Positions 1 to 7,892 of a stretch of 9,405 bases of DNA are shown one piece after another. Origin of the DNA: Pseudomonadota bacterium. Lineage in GTDB: Bacteria; Bdellovibrionota; Bacteriovoracia; Bacteriovoracales; Bacteriovoracaceae. Location: contig JAJTIF010000330.1 in assembly GCA_021299675.1 (NCBI GenBank), forward strand, positions 1 through 9,405. Direction: 5' to 3'. The translations under genes were made by a program, and so were the position numbers. The notes below the pieces were generated by a model. It did not search any database. It was not told the origin of the DNA and saw nothing but the letters and a program-made list of their open reading frames with translations. The first letter of the stretch is position 1; each line of letters begins with the position of its first letter.

Positions 1-1083
1 CATACCAAGAGGGTGACCCAAAGCGATGGCTCCCCCATTTGGATTCACGCGTGGATCATCGGCTCTCACGCCCAGGCCCTTGAGCACCGCGATCGCTTGC
101 GCGGCAAAAGCTTCGTTGAGTTCAATAATGTCCATGTCTTTGATCGTGAGGTTTGCTTTCTTCAAAGCGATCTGACTGGCGGGCACAGGACCAATCCCCA
201 TGATCCGCGGCTCCACCCCAGCGACTCCCATGCTCACGATGCGCGCGCGTGGGACGAGGTTATGCTTTTTCAGCCCCTCACCATTGGCCATGAGAATCGC
301 GCAGGCACCGTCGTTAAGGCCTGAAGAGTTTCCAGCCGTGACACTGCCGTCTTTTTTAAACGCAGGCTTGAGTTTAGCAAGCAGCTCAAGAGTCGTGGTA
401 GGTTTGATAAACTCATCGAGTTTAAACTCCTGAGGCTCACCTTTCTTTTGTTGGATCATCAAGGGAGCGATCTCCTGCGCCAAGCGACCTCGCTCCTGGG
501 CATGCTTGGCTTTCATATGAGATTGATACGCAAAGGTATCTTGCTCAAGGCGAGTGATGCCATCGCGGGTGACAAGATTTTCGGCGGTCTCTCCCATGGC
601 CTCCGTGCCGTACATCTCTTTCATCTTGGGATTCACAAATCTCCAACCGAAAGTCGAGTCAAAGAGCTCACTGTCTCCGCCAAAAGCCGTTGTAGGCTTA
701 CTCATGACTAAGGGACTACGGGTCATGTGCTCGACGCCACCAGCGATCATGACATCAGCGTCAGCGAGGATGAGGCTCCGAGCAGCACTCATGGCACTCG
801 AATGCCCAGAGGCACACAGACGATTGACCGTCTCACAGGGGACACTTGTAGGAAGCCCAGCGAGCAGTGAAGACATGCGAGCGATGTTGCGGTTATCTTC
901 GCCGGCCTGGTTGGCACAGCCGAAGATCACATCCCCGATGCTGGCGGGATCGAGCTTCGAGTGACGCTTCATGAGTTCACGGATCACATGAGCCGCAAGG
1001 TCATCGGCGCGCACCTGGGTGAGTCCACCCTTCAGGCTCCCGATCGGAGAGCGCACGCCATCAACGATATAGGCATCTTTCAT
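1..1083 (-). CDS. paaJ: 3-oxoadipyl-CoA / 3-oxo-5,6-dehydrosuberyl-CoA thiolase, C-terminus cut by window edge
   Basis: Degradative thiolase that would cleave 3-oxo-5,6-dehydrosuberyl-CoA and 3-oxoadipyl-CoA in the last steps of the phenylacetyl-CoA pathway; cytoplasmic. Translating the minus strand from the ATG at 1083 gives 361 open codons up to base 1. Visible landmarks are R-S-P-I-G near residues 11-15, the [13 protein letters not shown] segment near 54-66 typical of the PcaF/PaaJ subgroup, the nucleophilic cysteine at residue 90 in NRLCASG, the GWRF.NP.MK segment in the middle, and the signature [14 protein letters not shown] with the catalytic histidine at 357. Family members are about 400 residues, so roughly 40 are missing, including the second catalytic cysteine (CxG). 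The gene starts 1 base after the paaI stop, with an AAGGAT ribosome site 4 bases upstream of the ATG. Slightly unusual are CASGHSSA and [10 protein letters not shown], where PcaF usually has CASGMDA and GGVESMSRAP. PcaF from a protocatechuate route is the alternative, but the paa context favours PaaJ. Confidence 0.9.
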   Translation of the reverse strand, partial: MKDAYIVDGVRSPIGSLKGGLTQVRADDLAAHVIRELMKRHSKLDPASIGDVIFGCANQAGEDNRNIARMSSLLAGLPTSVPCETVNRLCASGHSSAMSAARSLILADADVMIAGGVEHMTRSPLVMSKPTTAFGGDSELFDSTFGWRFVNPKMKEMYGTEAMGETAENLVTRDGITRLEQDTFAYQSHMKAKHAQERGRLAQEIAPLMIQQKKGEPQEFKLDEFIKPTTTLELLAKLKPAFKKDGSVTAGNSSGLNDGACAILMANGEGLKKHNLVPRARIVSMGVAGVEPRIMGIGPVPASQIALKKANLTIKDMDIIELNEAFAAQAIAVLKGLGVRADDPRVNPNGGAIALGHPLGM

Positions 1084-1084
1084 A

Positions 1085-1507
1085 CTAATCCTTATTCTCA
1101 AAGAGAGATTTTCCAGTTCTGTAGGCCGTGCCACGAAAAACAGCAATGAGGTCGCTCGCCTGGTTGCGAATCTTCACTTCGTAGACTCCTGTGGTTTTTC
1201 CCGAATGAACTTCTTCTACAGAAGCCGTGAGTAGATCACCTCGCACGGCTTTTTTTATGAAATTGATTTGTGCATCGAGCGCCAATGTCAAGTTGTCGCG
1301 GGAGTTACAAGCGAAGGCAAAGGCACTGTCGGCGAGAGAGAAGAGCACACCTCCGTGTATCACACCAAAGCCGTTGAGCATCTCTTGCTTCACGAACATA
1401 CTCACGGTGCTGGTCCCTTCCGCGATGGAATTAACTTTCAACTCCATCCATTGACTAAAATGATCTTGCTCCAGCATGCGCTGGACGACTTCCTGAGGAT
1501 TTTTCAT
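1085..1507 (-). CDS. paaI: hydroxyphenylacetyl-CoA thioesterase PaaI (hot-dog fold)
   Basis: Acyl-CoA thioesterase that hydrolyses ring-hydroxylated phenylacetyl-CoAs and so releases CoA when the pathway stalls on dead-end products. The 140 residues match the usual PaaI length. The hot-dog signature is complete: H51-G-G-V, then FSLADSAFAFACNSR, with Asp60 in the place of the catalytic aspartate of the E. coli enzyme (Asp61). The downstream strands carry the family pattern LTLALDAQINFIKKA, GDLLTA and VFRGTAYR. The family works as a tetramer in the cytoplasm. The start ATG lies 9 bases after the paaD stop without a strong Shine-Dalgarno, which suggests coupling to paaD. The stop is followed after one base by the thiolase ATG. 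Related hot-dog thioesterases such as YbgC/MenI types are less likely given the motif and the neighbours. Confidence 0.93.
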   Translation of the reverse strand: MKNPQEVVQRMLEQDHFSQWMELKVNSIAEGTSTVSMFVKQEMLNGFGVIHGGVLFSLADSAFAFACNSRDNLTLALDAQINFIKKAVRGDLLTASVEEVHSGKTTGVYEVKIRNQASDLIAVFRGTAYRTGKSLFENKD

Positions 1508-1516
1508 GGGACTATC

Positions 1517-1987
1517 TTAGCGGTGACACTTGAAGTAATCAAAGGGTTCAAAGCAATCTTGGCACTGATACATCGCTTTGCAGGCAGTTGAGCCAAATTG
1601 TGCGAGCATTTTTGTGTTTTTAGACCCACAGCGCACACAATCTACCTGCGGATTTTCAAACATCCCTCGGCCCCCTTCCACTGGCGGAGCGATGCCGTAT
1701 TCTTTGAGCTTGAGCTTTCCTTCCTCGCTCATCCAATCTGTGGTCCAAGCGGGCGAAAGCAGGGTGAGGACTTTGATACTCCCCAGATCGTTCAGCTCTT
1801 TTTTAATATCGGCTTCTATGGTGTTCATGGCCGGACAGCCGGAATAGGTCGGGGTAATGGTGACCTGAATCTCTGAGGCCGTGACAAGAACATCTCTCAC
1901 AATCCCCAGATCAAGAACAGTCAGTACTGGCACTTCAGGATCGAAAACATTTTCTAAGCGTTTGAAAATGTCTTCGCGGGTTACCAT
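1517..1987 (-). CDS. paaD: PaaD, Fe-S assembly accessory for the phenylacetyl-CoA epoxidase
   Basis: PaaD belongs to the MIP18/DUF59 group and is thought to help mature the iron-sulfur cluster of the PaaE reductase or the epoxidase complex; it is not a subunit of the purified enzyme. The 156-residue product has the two expected parts. The N-terminal MIP18 domain (about 1-90) carries DPEVP at 17-21, LDLGIV at 25-30 and the conserved cysteine 51 in TPTYSGCP. The C-terminal module has Cys117-x2-Cys120, Cys136, Cys142-x2-Cys145 and Cys154, with the PaaD-specific block FGSTACKAMYQC..C.EPFDYFKC, a likely metal-binding knuckle. The ATG overlaps the paaC stop by 7 bases (ATGGTAA), and I see no good independent ribosome site, so it is probably translated by coupling to paaC. 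Confidence 0.94.
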   Translation of the reverse strand: MVTREDIFKRLENVFDPEVPVLTVLDLGIVRDVLVTASEIQVTITPTYSGCPAMNTIEADIKKELNDLGSIKVLTLLSPAWTTDWMSEEGKLKLKEYGIAPPVEGGRGMFENPQVDCVRCGSKNTKMLAQFGSTACKAMYQCQDCFEPFDYFKCHR

Positions 1988-2727
1988 GAAAGACCGGGAT
2001 AGGTGCGTTGAAGGCTTTGCATCTCAGCCAGGATGAAGCCCAAGTGTTCCGTGTGAATTCCGTCTTTGCCGCCCTGTTGGTAAGGCTCTTCAAGAGGAAG
2101 CTTGAGGGTCGCCTCACTGAGTATCGCCTGGACTCTTTGATCCCATGAGAGTTTAAACTGTTTTGGGTCGGAGATGATTTTCTTGGACGCTAAGTCCCCT
2201 TCAAAGGCAGAAGCCTTAAACATCTCCCCTGTCCACATCCAGGCCTTATTGACCGCTTTTTGAATTCTCGTATGACTCTCCGTCGTGCCATCGCCTAAGC
2301 GGATCATCCACTCACTGCTCCATGTAACGTGATAGCGCACTTCTTTAACCGCTTTTTCAGCGATCGCGCGCAGAGACTCATCACTCGAGGTGAGGTGGTC
2401 TTCCATCTGCAAGAGGTGAAAAACGTCATAAAAAAACTGACGTGCTAGAGTCTCAGCGAAGTCACCGTTAGGGAGTTCAAGGAGCAAAAGATTTTTATAG
2501 TCTCGCTCGCCTCGAAGCATCGCGAGCTCATCCTCAGTATTCTTCCCATCTAGCTTTGCGGCGTACTGATAGTAAGAGCGGGCCTGACCGATGAGATCCA
2601 GCGCGATGTTTGACATCGCAATGTCTTGCTCGAGCACAAAATTATGGCCACACCATTCGCACAGTCTCTGACCAAGAATAAGTTGGTTGTCTGCTAGGTG
2701 AAGCGTGTAATCAAGAAGAGTATTCAT
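1981..2727 (-). CDS. paaC: phenylacetyl-CoA epoxidase structural subunit PaaC
   Basis: Ferritin-like structural partner of PaaA in the ring 1,2-epoxidase; the family has lost the metal ligands and supports PaaA. The 248 residues from the ATG at 2727 equal, as I remember it, the length of E. coli PaaC. Family landmarks are LGQRLCEWCGH at 18-28, ALDLIGQAR at 42-50, RYH near 131-133 followed by RLGDGTTESH at 143-152, and G-x-HTEHLGFILAEMQ near 223-237. A GTG at 2730 immediately precedes this ATG and would add one residue. I prefer the ATG because it gives the family length and the common TGATG junction with paaB (the A of the paaB stop is shared). No clear Shine-Dalgarno is present, which points to re-initiation after paaB. 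The stop lies inside the beginning of paaD. Confidence 0.95.
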   Translation of the reverse strand: MNTLLDYTLHLADNQLILGQRLCEWCGHNFVLEQDIAMSNIALDLIGQARSYYQYAAKLDGKNTEDELAMLRGERDYKNLLLLELPNGDFAETLARQFFYDVFHLLQMEDHLTSSDESLRAIAEKAVKEVRYHVTWSSEWMIRLGDGTTESHTRIQKAVNKAWMWTGEMFKASAFEGDLASKKIISDPKQFKLSWDQRVQAILSEATLKLPLEEPYQQGGKDGIHTEHLGFILAEMQSLQRTYPGLSW

Positions 2728-3014
2728 CACATATGCTCGATATCATCGGGGACATTATAAAAAGTTGGATGCCGGTATGCTTTGTCTTCTGCCGGATCAT
2801 AGAACTGAGCCGCTTCATCGGGATTCGAAGCATGGATGTTTTTGGATTCAACCACCCAGATGCTCACACCTTCAAGTCGGCGGGTATAGACATCACGAGC
2901 ATTCTCCATCGCCATACGCGCGTCTGCGGCATGTAAGCTGCCCACGTGCTTATGATCTAATCCCTGACGGGAGCGAATGAACACTTCCCAAAGAGGCCAA
3001 TCTTTCTGACTCAT
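2727..3014 (-). CDS. paaB: phenylacetyl-CoA epoxidase subunit PaaB
   Basis: Small subunit that bridges PaaA-PaaC heterodimers in the epoxidase complex. The start is the ATG at 3014: it gives 95 residues, the family length, is preceded by an AGGAGC ribosome site 6 bases away (3021-3026), and overlaps the paaA stop as ATGA. The open frame continues upstream to 3083, but those 23 extra codons lie inside paaA and are basic, low-complexity and unlike any PaaB. Diagnostic sequence is [20 protein letters not shown] at about 9-28, then [16 protein letters not shown] and WVV at 53-55, followed by the C-terminal [16 protein letters not shown] block. It has no membrane segment or signal and acts in the cytoplasm. 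Confidence 0.95.
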   Translation of the reverse strand: MSQKDWPLWEVFIRSRQGLDHKHVGSLHAADARMAMENARDVYTRRLEGVSIWVVESKNIHASNPDEAAQFYDPAEDKAYRHPTFYNVPDDIEHM

Positions 3015-3952
3015 GCGGATGCTCCTAACTGTGCACGTTTCGCTCTTTTCTCGGCGTAAGCGGCTGCGGCTTCCCGCACCCAAGCGCCTTGATCGTGAGC
3101 TTTATTTCTGGCTTCTAGGCGCTGCTTATTACAAGGTCCCTGACCTTTGACGACTTTCCAAAACTCATTCCAATCCACATCCCCGAAGTCATAGCCTTTC
3201 TTCTCCTCGTTCCACTTGAGACGAGGGTCAGGAATAGAGAGACCCAGGTGTTGGGCTTGGGGCACCATCATGTCCACGAATTTCTGGCGCAACTCATCGT
3301 TGGTGAAACGCTTGATTCTCCATTTCATGGAAAGTTCCGTGTTACCCGACTCGGCATCACGGGGACCAAACATCATCAGCGTGGGCCACCACCAGCGGTT
3401 GATCGCATCTTGGGCCATGGCTTTTTGCTCAGCTGATCCCTGACTAAGACTTTGCATAATCTCAAATCCCTGGCGCTGGTGAAAACTTTCTTCCTTACAC
3501 ACTCGCACCATGGCGCGAGCATAAGGCCCGTAACTGGTGCGACAAAGAGGAACTTGGTTGAGGATGGCAGCCCCATCGACAAGCCATCCGATGGTGCCCA
3601 TGTCAGCCCACGAGAGAGTGGGATAATTAAAAATGCTTGAATACTTAGCTTTCCCTGAGAGCAGGTCATCGATCGCCTGAGCGCGCGGCATGCCTAAGGT
3701 TTCCATGGCAGAGTAAAGATAGAGTCCGTGCCCGGCTTCATCTTGCACCTTCGCCAGGAGCGTGGCTTTGCGACGAAGAGTCGGCGCACGAGTGATCCAG
3801 TTCGCCTCGGGCAGCATGCCCACGACTTCGGAGTGCGCGTGCTGGGAGATCTGACGGATGAGTGTTTTTCGGTAAGCTTCAGGCATCCAGTCTTTGGGTT
3901 CGATGCGAACATCGTCTTGAATTTTCTTTTCAAAAATCTCTTCATTGGTCAT
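3011..3952 (-). CDS. paaA: phenylacetyl-CoA 1,2-epoxidase catalytic (diiron) subunit PaaA
   Basis: Catalytic subunit of the multicomponent monooxygenase that converts phenylacetyl-CoA to the ring 1,2-epoxide with O2 and electrons from PaaE. The 313 residues are close to the usual length of about 310. The diiron ligands are in place: Glu42 (HSEVVGM), Glu72 and His75 in DEAGH, then Glu155 and His158 in KEESFH. Asp126 in LVDGAA matches a further conserved acidic position. The first three sit at the same numbers as I recall for E. coli PaaA. The motif [12 protein letters not shown] is typical of the family, as is the C-terminal [18 protein letters not shown]. The gene starts 7 bases after the paaE stop, with a weak GTGAG ribosome site overlapping that stop, and its own stop overlaps paaB. 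All visible catalytic residues are intact, so the enzyme should be active. Confidence 0.96.
   Translation of the reverse strand: MTNEEIFEKKIQDDVRIEPKDWMPEAYRKTLIRQISQHAHSEVVGMLPEANWITRAPTLRRKATLLAKVQDEAGHGLYLYSAMETLGMPRAQAIDDLLSGKAKYSSIFNYPTLSWADMGTIGWLVDGAAILNQVPLCRTSYGPYARAMVRVCKEESFHQRQGFEIMQSLSQGSAEQKAMAQDAINRWWWPTLMMFGPRDAESGNTELSMKWRIKRFTNDELRQKFVDMMVPQAQHLGLSIPDPRLKWNEEKKGYDFGDVDWNEFWKVVKGQGPCNKQRLEARNKAHDQGAWVREAAAAYAEKRAKRAQLGASA
3021..3026 (-). promoter_or_regulatory. ribosome binding site that fixes the paaB start
   Basis: AGGAGC on the minus strand, 6 bases before the ATG at 3014 and inside the last codons of paaA. It is the best Shine-Dalgarno in the paa block and decides the start against the longer open frame that begins at 3083. 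Its strength relative to the weak sites of paaC and paaD suggests that paaB is initiated independently as well as by coupling. Confidence 0.7.
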
Positions 3953-3959
3953 AAAAATC

Positions 3960-5033
3960 TCACTTGATATCGAAATTTATTTTCACCCGATCACTCTTCG
4001 GATGAGACTGACAGGCGAGCACGAAGCCCTTTTTGACTTCGTCTTCATCTAGAGAATAGTTTACATCCATTGTCACTTCGCCCTCTTCGATTTTAGCTCG
4101 ACAAGTAGCGCAGACCCCACCTTTACAGGCGTAGGGCAGATCGGCACCGTTTTTGAGTGCGGCGTCCAGGATATTCTCCCCGTCAAACGGGAGCTTAAAG
4201 ACAGTTTCTACCCCATCGAGCTTGAGGGTAATTTGTGAGCTTTTACCCACTTTATCCGTAGCGAGGACTCGGTCCGCTTTTTTCTGAGCGGCTTGAGAAA
4301 AAAAGAGCTCAAAGTGGACCTGCTCTGTCTTGAGCCCAGCTTGAATAAAAGTTTCCTTCGCCGTGAGAATCATCTCCTCGGGTCCGCACAGAAAGACCTC
4401 GTCGATCGTATCAACAGGGATAATTTTTTTTATAAAATATCTGATCTTATCCTGATCAATCCGACCGGCCATGAATTCCGCTTCGGCGCGCTCACGACTC
4501 AAAACATGATAAAGACTCAAACGGGTAAGGTTTTTATTCTTTAAATTTTCGAGCTCTTGCTTAAAGATAATTTGCCCACGATTTCTATTCCCGTAGATCA
4601 CAGTCACTCGACTCTCAGGCTCAGTCGCCAGAACAGTTTTTAGGATGGAGAGCATGGGAGTGATGCCAGAGCCCGCAGCAATGAGGACATAATGCTTGGG
4701 TTTAGAAGCGACATTCTTTAAACCGAATTTTCCCTCAGGCTTTGACACCTCGAGGGTATCTCCTGCTTTCAATTGCTCATTTGCAAAAGTCGAAAACAGT
4801 CCGCCTTCAAGCCTTTTTATTGCTACCCGCCATTCACCATCAAGAGGCGAAGAGCAGAGAGAATAAGAACGACGAACACTCTGACCTTCAATCTCTCTTT
4901 TTAAGGTTAAGTACTGTCCCGCTTTGAAACTGAATTCTTTTTTTAAATCATCGGGGACATGAAAGGCTACAGACACGCAGTCGGGTGTTTCCCTACGGAG
5001 ATCGCTAATTCGAAGACTCTTAAACATAGCCAT
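3960..5033 (-). CDS. paaE: phenylacetyl-CoA epoxidase reductase PaaE (FAD and 2Fe-2S)
   Basis: NADPH-dependent reductase that passes electrons through FAD and a plant-type ferredoxin centre to PaaA. The 357 residues match the PaaE length. Domain order is an FAD-binding barrel (about 1-107) with RRSYS at 54-58, an NAD(P) domain (about 110-240) with AAGSGITPM at 119-127 and CGPEEM at 216-221, and a C-terminal 2Fe-2S domain with Cys303, Cys308, Cys311 and Cys341. It is first in the paa block, whereas in E. coli it follows paaD. The ATG at 5033 has a GCAGG ribosome-like site upstream. A second in-frame ATG at 5027 (M-F-K-S-L) is also plausible and would fit a leaderless transcript from a promoter-like element abutting the first ATG. 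The family also includes oxygenase reductases of other pathways, but the context settles PaaE. Confidence 0.95.
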   Translation of the reverse strand: MAMFKSLRISDLRRETPDCVSVAFHVPDDLKKEFSFKAGQYLTLKREIEGQSVRRSYSLCSSPLDGEWRVAIKRLEGGLFSTFANEQLKAGDTLEVSKPEGKFGLKNVASKPKHYVLIAAGSGITPMLSILKTVLATEPESRVTVIYGNRNRGQIIFKQELENLKNKNLTRLSLYHVLSRERAEAEFMAGRIDQDKIRYFIKKIIPVDTIDEVFLCGPEEMILTAKETFIQAGLKTEQVHFELFFSQAAQKKADRVLATDKVGKSSQITLKLDGVETVFKLPFDGENILDAALKNGADLPYACKGGVCATCRAKIEEGEVTMDVNYSLDEDEVKKGFVLACQSHPKSDRVKINFDIK

Positions 5034-5064
5034 ACTATACCTGCCCCTGTGTCATATGTCTCAA
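5034..5064 (-). promoter_or_regulatory. candidate promoter for the paa operon
   Basis: On the minus strand TTGAGA (5059-5064) and TATAGT (5034-5039) each match the sigma-70 consensus at five of six bases, but the spacer is 19 bases, longer than the ideal 17. The -10 hexamer directly abuts the first paaE ATG, so a start about 7 bases downstream would fall on the A of the second ATG at 5027. That would make a leaderless paaE mRNA. This is inference from hexamers only; read-through from the upstream lipoprotein genes is the alternative. Confidence 0.3.
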
Positions 5065-5069
5065 TGAAG

Positions 5070-5104
5070 CAGAGCGCCATCTCTGAATCTCTGAGAACAT
5101 TCAG
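5070..5104. promoter_or_regulatory. two overlapping dyads upstream of paaE, possible operator
   Basis: One perfect inverted repeat has 6-base arms, CTGAAT at 5083-5088 and ATTCAG at 5099-5104, with a 10-base centre. A second has 5-base arms, CAGAG at 5070-5074 and CTCTG at 5081-5085, around CGCCAT. They share bases 5083-5085, so only one could form as an RNA hairpin at a time. The position, just upstream of the promoter-like element of paaE, suits a regulator site such as those of TetR- or GntR-type Paa repressors. No such regulator is in the window. It lacks the T-run of an intrinsic terminator. Confidence 0.35.
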
Positions 5105-5111
5105 GTTATGG

Positions 5112-7892
5112 CTAATTAGCTGGACTCAAAATCAAGTTCATCAACTGCTTTGGGTCAATGTTTCTGCGCTTTGGATAGTTTAACTCTAATTCGTCTAAAA
5201 GCTTTTTTTGGATTAGGAGTAGGCGCTGCATATTTTCGGAATAGATTAATTCTCCTGATTCAATTTCTTCTGGGCGAGGAAGAGATATTTGAACGACTCG
5301 GCTCCCCGCACTTCTCAGACCTGACATTTCAAGCACAAGAACATTTTCCTGGTTTTTAGTTATCTCTTTAATATGAAGATTAGTCTTCAAGAACGACTGG
5401 AGGGCCTGAATGTCTTTCTTCTTGTAGGCTATTTCGTAGTCATAATCGATTTGTGGATTCGTCGTTTTATTGAGGCTAACAACATAATGCAGATAGTTCT
5501 TCATCAGAAGGCTATTGGATCTCATAGCACAGATCATATCCGCTCCGGTACTACCAGAGAGGTAGCTGGTGAGGCCAGAACAGTTCGAATCTGACAAAAG
5601 ATCATGGTGGAGGTTTTCATATAGCGCAGAAATCAGCGGCTCACCCGCGAGAAGCGCCTCTTGGGCGATAGCACTATGAGTAATGGCCAAAGCATTCTGC
5701 AGATAGAAAGCGCCTCTCGTACGAAAAAGATTAACGTTAGAAGCCTCCAAGAACTCATCCACAATAGCAGATAGGTCTTTGCTCCAAAAAGATTTTTGAA
5801 TCTCAAAATAAGGGTACATTACAAGTAGGTTTGAGACATAACGCTCAAGATTCTTAACAGAAATCATTTCGTCTAACAGGAATCGGTGTCCCACAGAACC
5901 GTTAATTATTCTGGGATTCACAAGGATGCTTCTTTTGTTTTCTAGGTACTCTATCCCCCTCACTGGTATGTGTAGCGGAATTGAAGAAAATTTATGCGGT
6001 TCAATAAAAGTTCTTAGGAAAGTTAAAAGCGGACCATAGGTGTTATTTTTAAATGCGAGAAGATCCTCGTCTTGTCCGGAAGCAAAGATCGCGAGCAGCG
6101 GGTTTTCTTTTTTATTAAAATTCGCACCAAAAGAATTATTAAAAGCCCTAGCGCAATCATTGAAATGATCCGGTGAACTGTCAGATAAAAAACGCCGGAT
6201 GCCGTCCAAGCCTACGACTCGTTCGCGCAGTTTTTGCTTGATCAAATCAATCTGGCCGATCGAGTAGTATGAGTCTGCGTTAAAATCATAATCACGCCAA
6301 ATCGATGAAAGGCGATAGCTAATCATCGCTTCACAAGATCGGATATCACGGTGCAAATTCTCCTTGAGCATCTCTAGTTGAATCAAATTAAGGCTTCTTA
6401 ATTCGGCCAGCGCTGCCATTTCTTTTTCATGATAGCGATCGATCATAATGGCGAGATCTTTGATCATCTCCATCGTCTTCATCTGAGCTTCAAGCATCAA
6501 TTTTTGATTCTGCAAAACGACATCGAGTTTCTGATTAATCTCTGAAAGCTGAGCGCCGGTTTGATCTCCACCGAGCATAGATGAGCCACCGAGAAGTCCA
6601 AGCGCTGCGCTTGCCCCTCCAGTGGAGTAAGCCGAAAGCACAGACTTTCCAAGGGAAATTGCGGATAACACTTTCTGACCGGTCGCGAGAGCCTTTTGCA
6701 CGTTCTGGGGAAGGCGGACGCCCAAGAGTTCAGTCATCCGAAGGCTCACACTTACGATGTTATTTAAGCTCTCTGCAGACTGATGAAGTAACTCAAAACT
6801 TTGGTTAAGGTTTTTTGAGACCTCTCGGGCCTTAAGACGATAGTCATCGCTGAGCTCATCTGGCTCGACGCGTTTTCCACCACGGATTTCACCGTTCACG
6901 AAGTCCAGAAGACGTCGACTATGAACACCGCTGCTTCCCGGAGCACTACGAGACCCAAGGCGTGCTAAATCTCTGAGACCCGCGTTCGCGTTTCCCATTT
7001 TCTCACTAAACTCACGTGCATTATGTCCTAAAATCGTCACTTGGTGACTGATTGATCCGGCAAGAATGGTGAACTCTTTATAGCGATCCTTAAGCTCGTT
7101 GACCCCCAATTGGATCTCGCGCGCCGTCTGAACGACTTCTTTGAACGTTTTATTTTCCTTAACGGAGTCATACAGAGCAGCCGTCAATACACCCATGGAA
7201 GCGAGAACAATTTTATCTTCTCGACTAAGATTAGATTCACCCAGGCTTCGAGATAGAAGTTCAACTTTCTCTATTGCTTTCTGGATGCTCTCTTTGGCTT
7301 TTTCGATGTTACCGGCTTGAATTTCCCTCTCAATCTGACTCGCCAGCAGAGGTTGGTTTGTGGATATATCGTTAGCGATGTGAGGCAATAATTCTCTCAG
7401 GATTTTTGCGGCTTGCTGATCATAGGTCTGTATGATTTTATCCAAACTTTTATCACGTAAATAATTAAATGTATTTTGGGCTAACTCATGAGAGAAGCCG
7501 ACCGGAGATTGATTGGAGTGAGTGATCGAAGCTTTCATGAAACTATGATTATTCTGATAGCTTTGCCCCTGAAACGAAAGAATAGCCTTCACTTCATTAT
7601 TCGATCTCTTCGTCAGCTTGATGATTTCAGACAGCTCATCGTAACTTAACTCTTTGACTAGCTCTTCTAGCCCATAAGCAGGTCCATGCCCCAGTGACTG
7701 TGATAAGAACCTTGCGAAGGATAAATGAGGCCTTTCACGACTAAGGATTCTGAGAATCTGCTCCTCATTAGCAAGAGCTTGCTGATCCACCATCGCTTCA
7801 TTTTTCGAAGTTTCCGCGACCAAAGAATTCGTTGACTCGTTTGAGCATCCAAAAGCAACGACAACTAGAAAGAAAGTGAGTCTAAAACTCAT
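5112..7892 (-). CDS. large predicted outer-membrane lipoprotein, helical, with a central hydrophobic segment
   Basis: I do not recognise a family. The 926-residue product begins with a short signal peptide (MSFRLTFFLVVVAFGC). Cys16 is the likely lipidation site, although AFG is an imperfect lipobox (Ala at -3, Phe at -2). Ser follows the cysteine, which suggests outer-membrane sorting. Residues 30-310 are charged and helix-rich with few glycines. A Gly/Ser/Arg-rich break lies near 312-340. Residues about 355-400 are again helical and lead into an Ala/Gly/Ser/Leu hydrophobic stretch at about 403-442 with GGASAALGLLGG. A long amphipathic helix follows (about 447-515, LSEINQKLDVVLQNQKL and Met-rich repeats). 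The C-terminal 400 residues look globular, with Cys520, Cys580, Cys771 and Cys788 as possible disulfide partners. The start overlaps the upstream lipoprotein stop by 4 bases and has GAGGAT 7 bases before it. The hairpin-like centre recalls helical membrane-inserting proteins, but I see no homology, so no function is assigned. Confidence 0.85.
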   Translation of the reverse strand: MSFRLTFFLVVVAFGCSNESTNSLVAETSKNEAMVDQQALANEEQILRILSRERPHLSFARFLSQSLGHGPAYGLEELVKELSYDELSEIIKLTKRSNNEVKAILSFQGQSYQNNHSFMKASITHSNQSPVGFSHELAQNTFNYLRDKSLDKIIQTYDQQAAKILRELLPHIANDISTNQPLLASQIEREIQAGNIEKAKESIQKAIEKVELLSRSLGESNLSREDKIVLASMGVLTAALYDSVKENKTFKEVVQTAREIQLGVNELKDRYKEFTILAGSISHQVTILGHNAREFSEKMGNANAGLRDLARLGSRSAPGSSGVHSRRLLDFVNGEIRGGKRVEPDELSDDYRLKAREVSKNLNQSFELLHQSAESLNNIVSVSLRMTELLGVRLPQNVQKALATGQKVLSAISLGKSVLSAYSTGGASAALGLLGGSSMLGGDQTGAQLSEINQKLDVVLQNQKLMLEAQMKTMEMIKDLAIMIDRYHEKEMAALAELRSLNLIQLEMLKENLHRDIRSCEAMISYRLSSIWRDYDFNADSYYSIGQIDLIKQKLRERVVGLDGIRRFLSDSSPDHFNDCARAFNNSFGANFNKKENPLLAIFASGQDEDLLAFKNNTYGPLLTFLRTFIEPHKFSSIPLHIPVRGIEYLENKRSILVNPRIINGSVGHRFLLDEMISVKNLERYVSNLLVMYPYFEIQKSFWSKDLSAIVDEFLEASNVNLFRTRGAFYLQNALAITHSAIAQEALLAGEPLISALYENLHHDLLSDSNCSGLTSYLSGSTGADMICAMRSNSLLMKNYLHYVVSLNKTTNPQIDYDYEIAYKKKDIQALQSFLKTNLHIKEITKNQENVLVLEMSGLRSAGSRVVQISLPRPEEIESGELIYSENMQRLLLIQKKLLDELELNYPKRRNIDPKQLMNLILSPAN

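Noticed and set aside
13..1149. Several plus-strand open frames of 62-136 codons
   Set aside because: They lie opposite the thiolase and paaI genes, whose minus-strand products match known families from end to end, and they have no ribosome sites or recognisable domains.
3015..3083. N-terminal extension of paaB by 23 codons
   Set aside because: It lies within paaA, is unlike any PaaB N-terminus, and the internal ATG at 3014 has a good ribosome site and gives the exact family length.
5070..5104. Intrinsic terminator after the large lipoprotein gene
   Set aside because: The hairpins have short arms and no T-run follows on the minus strand.
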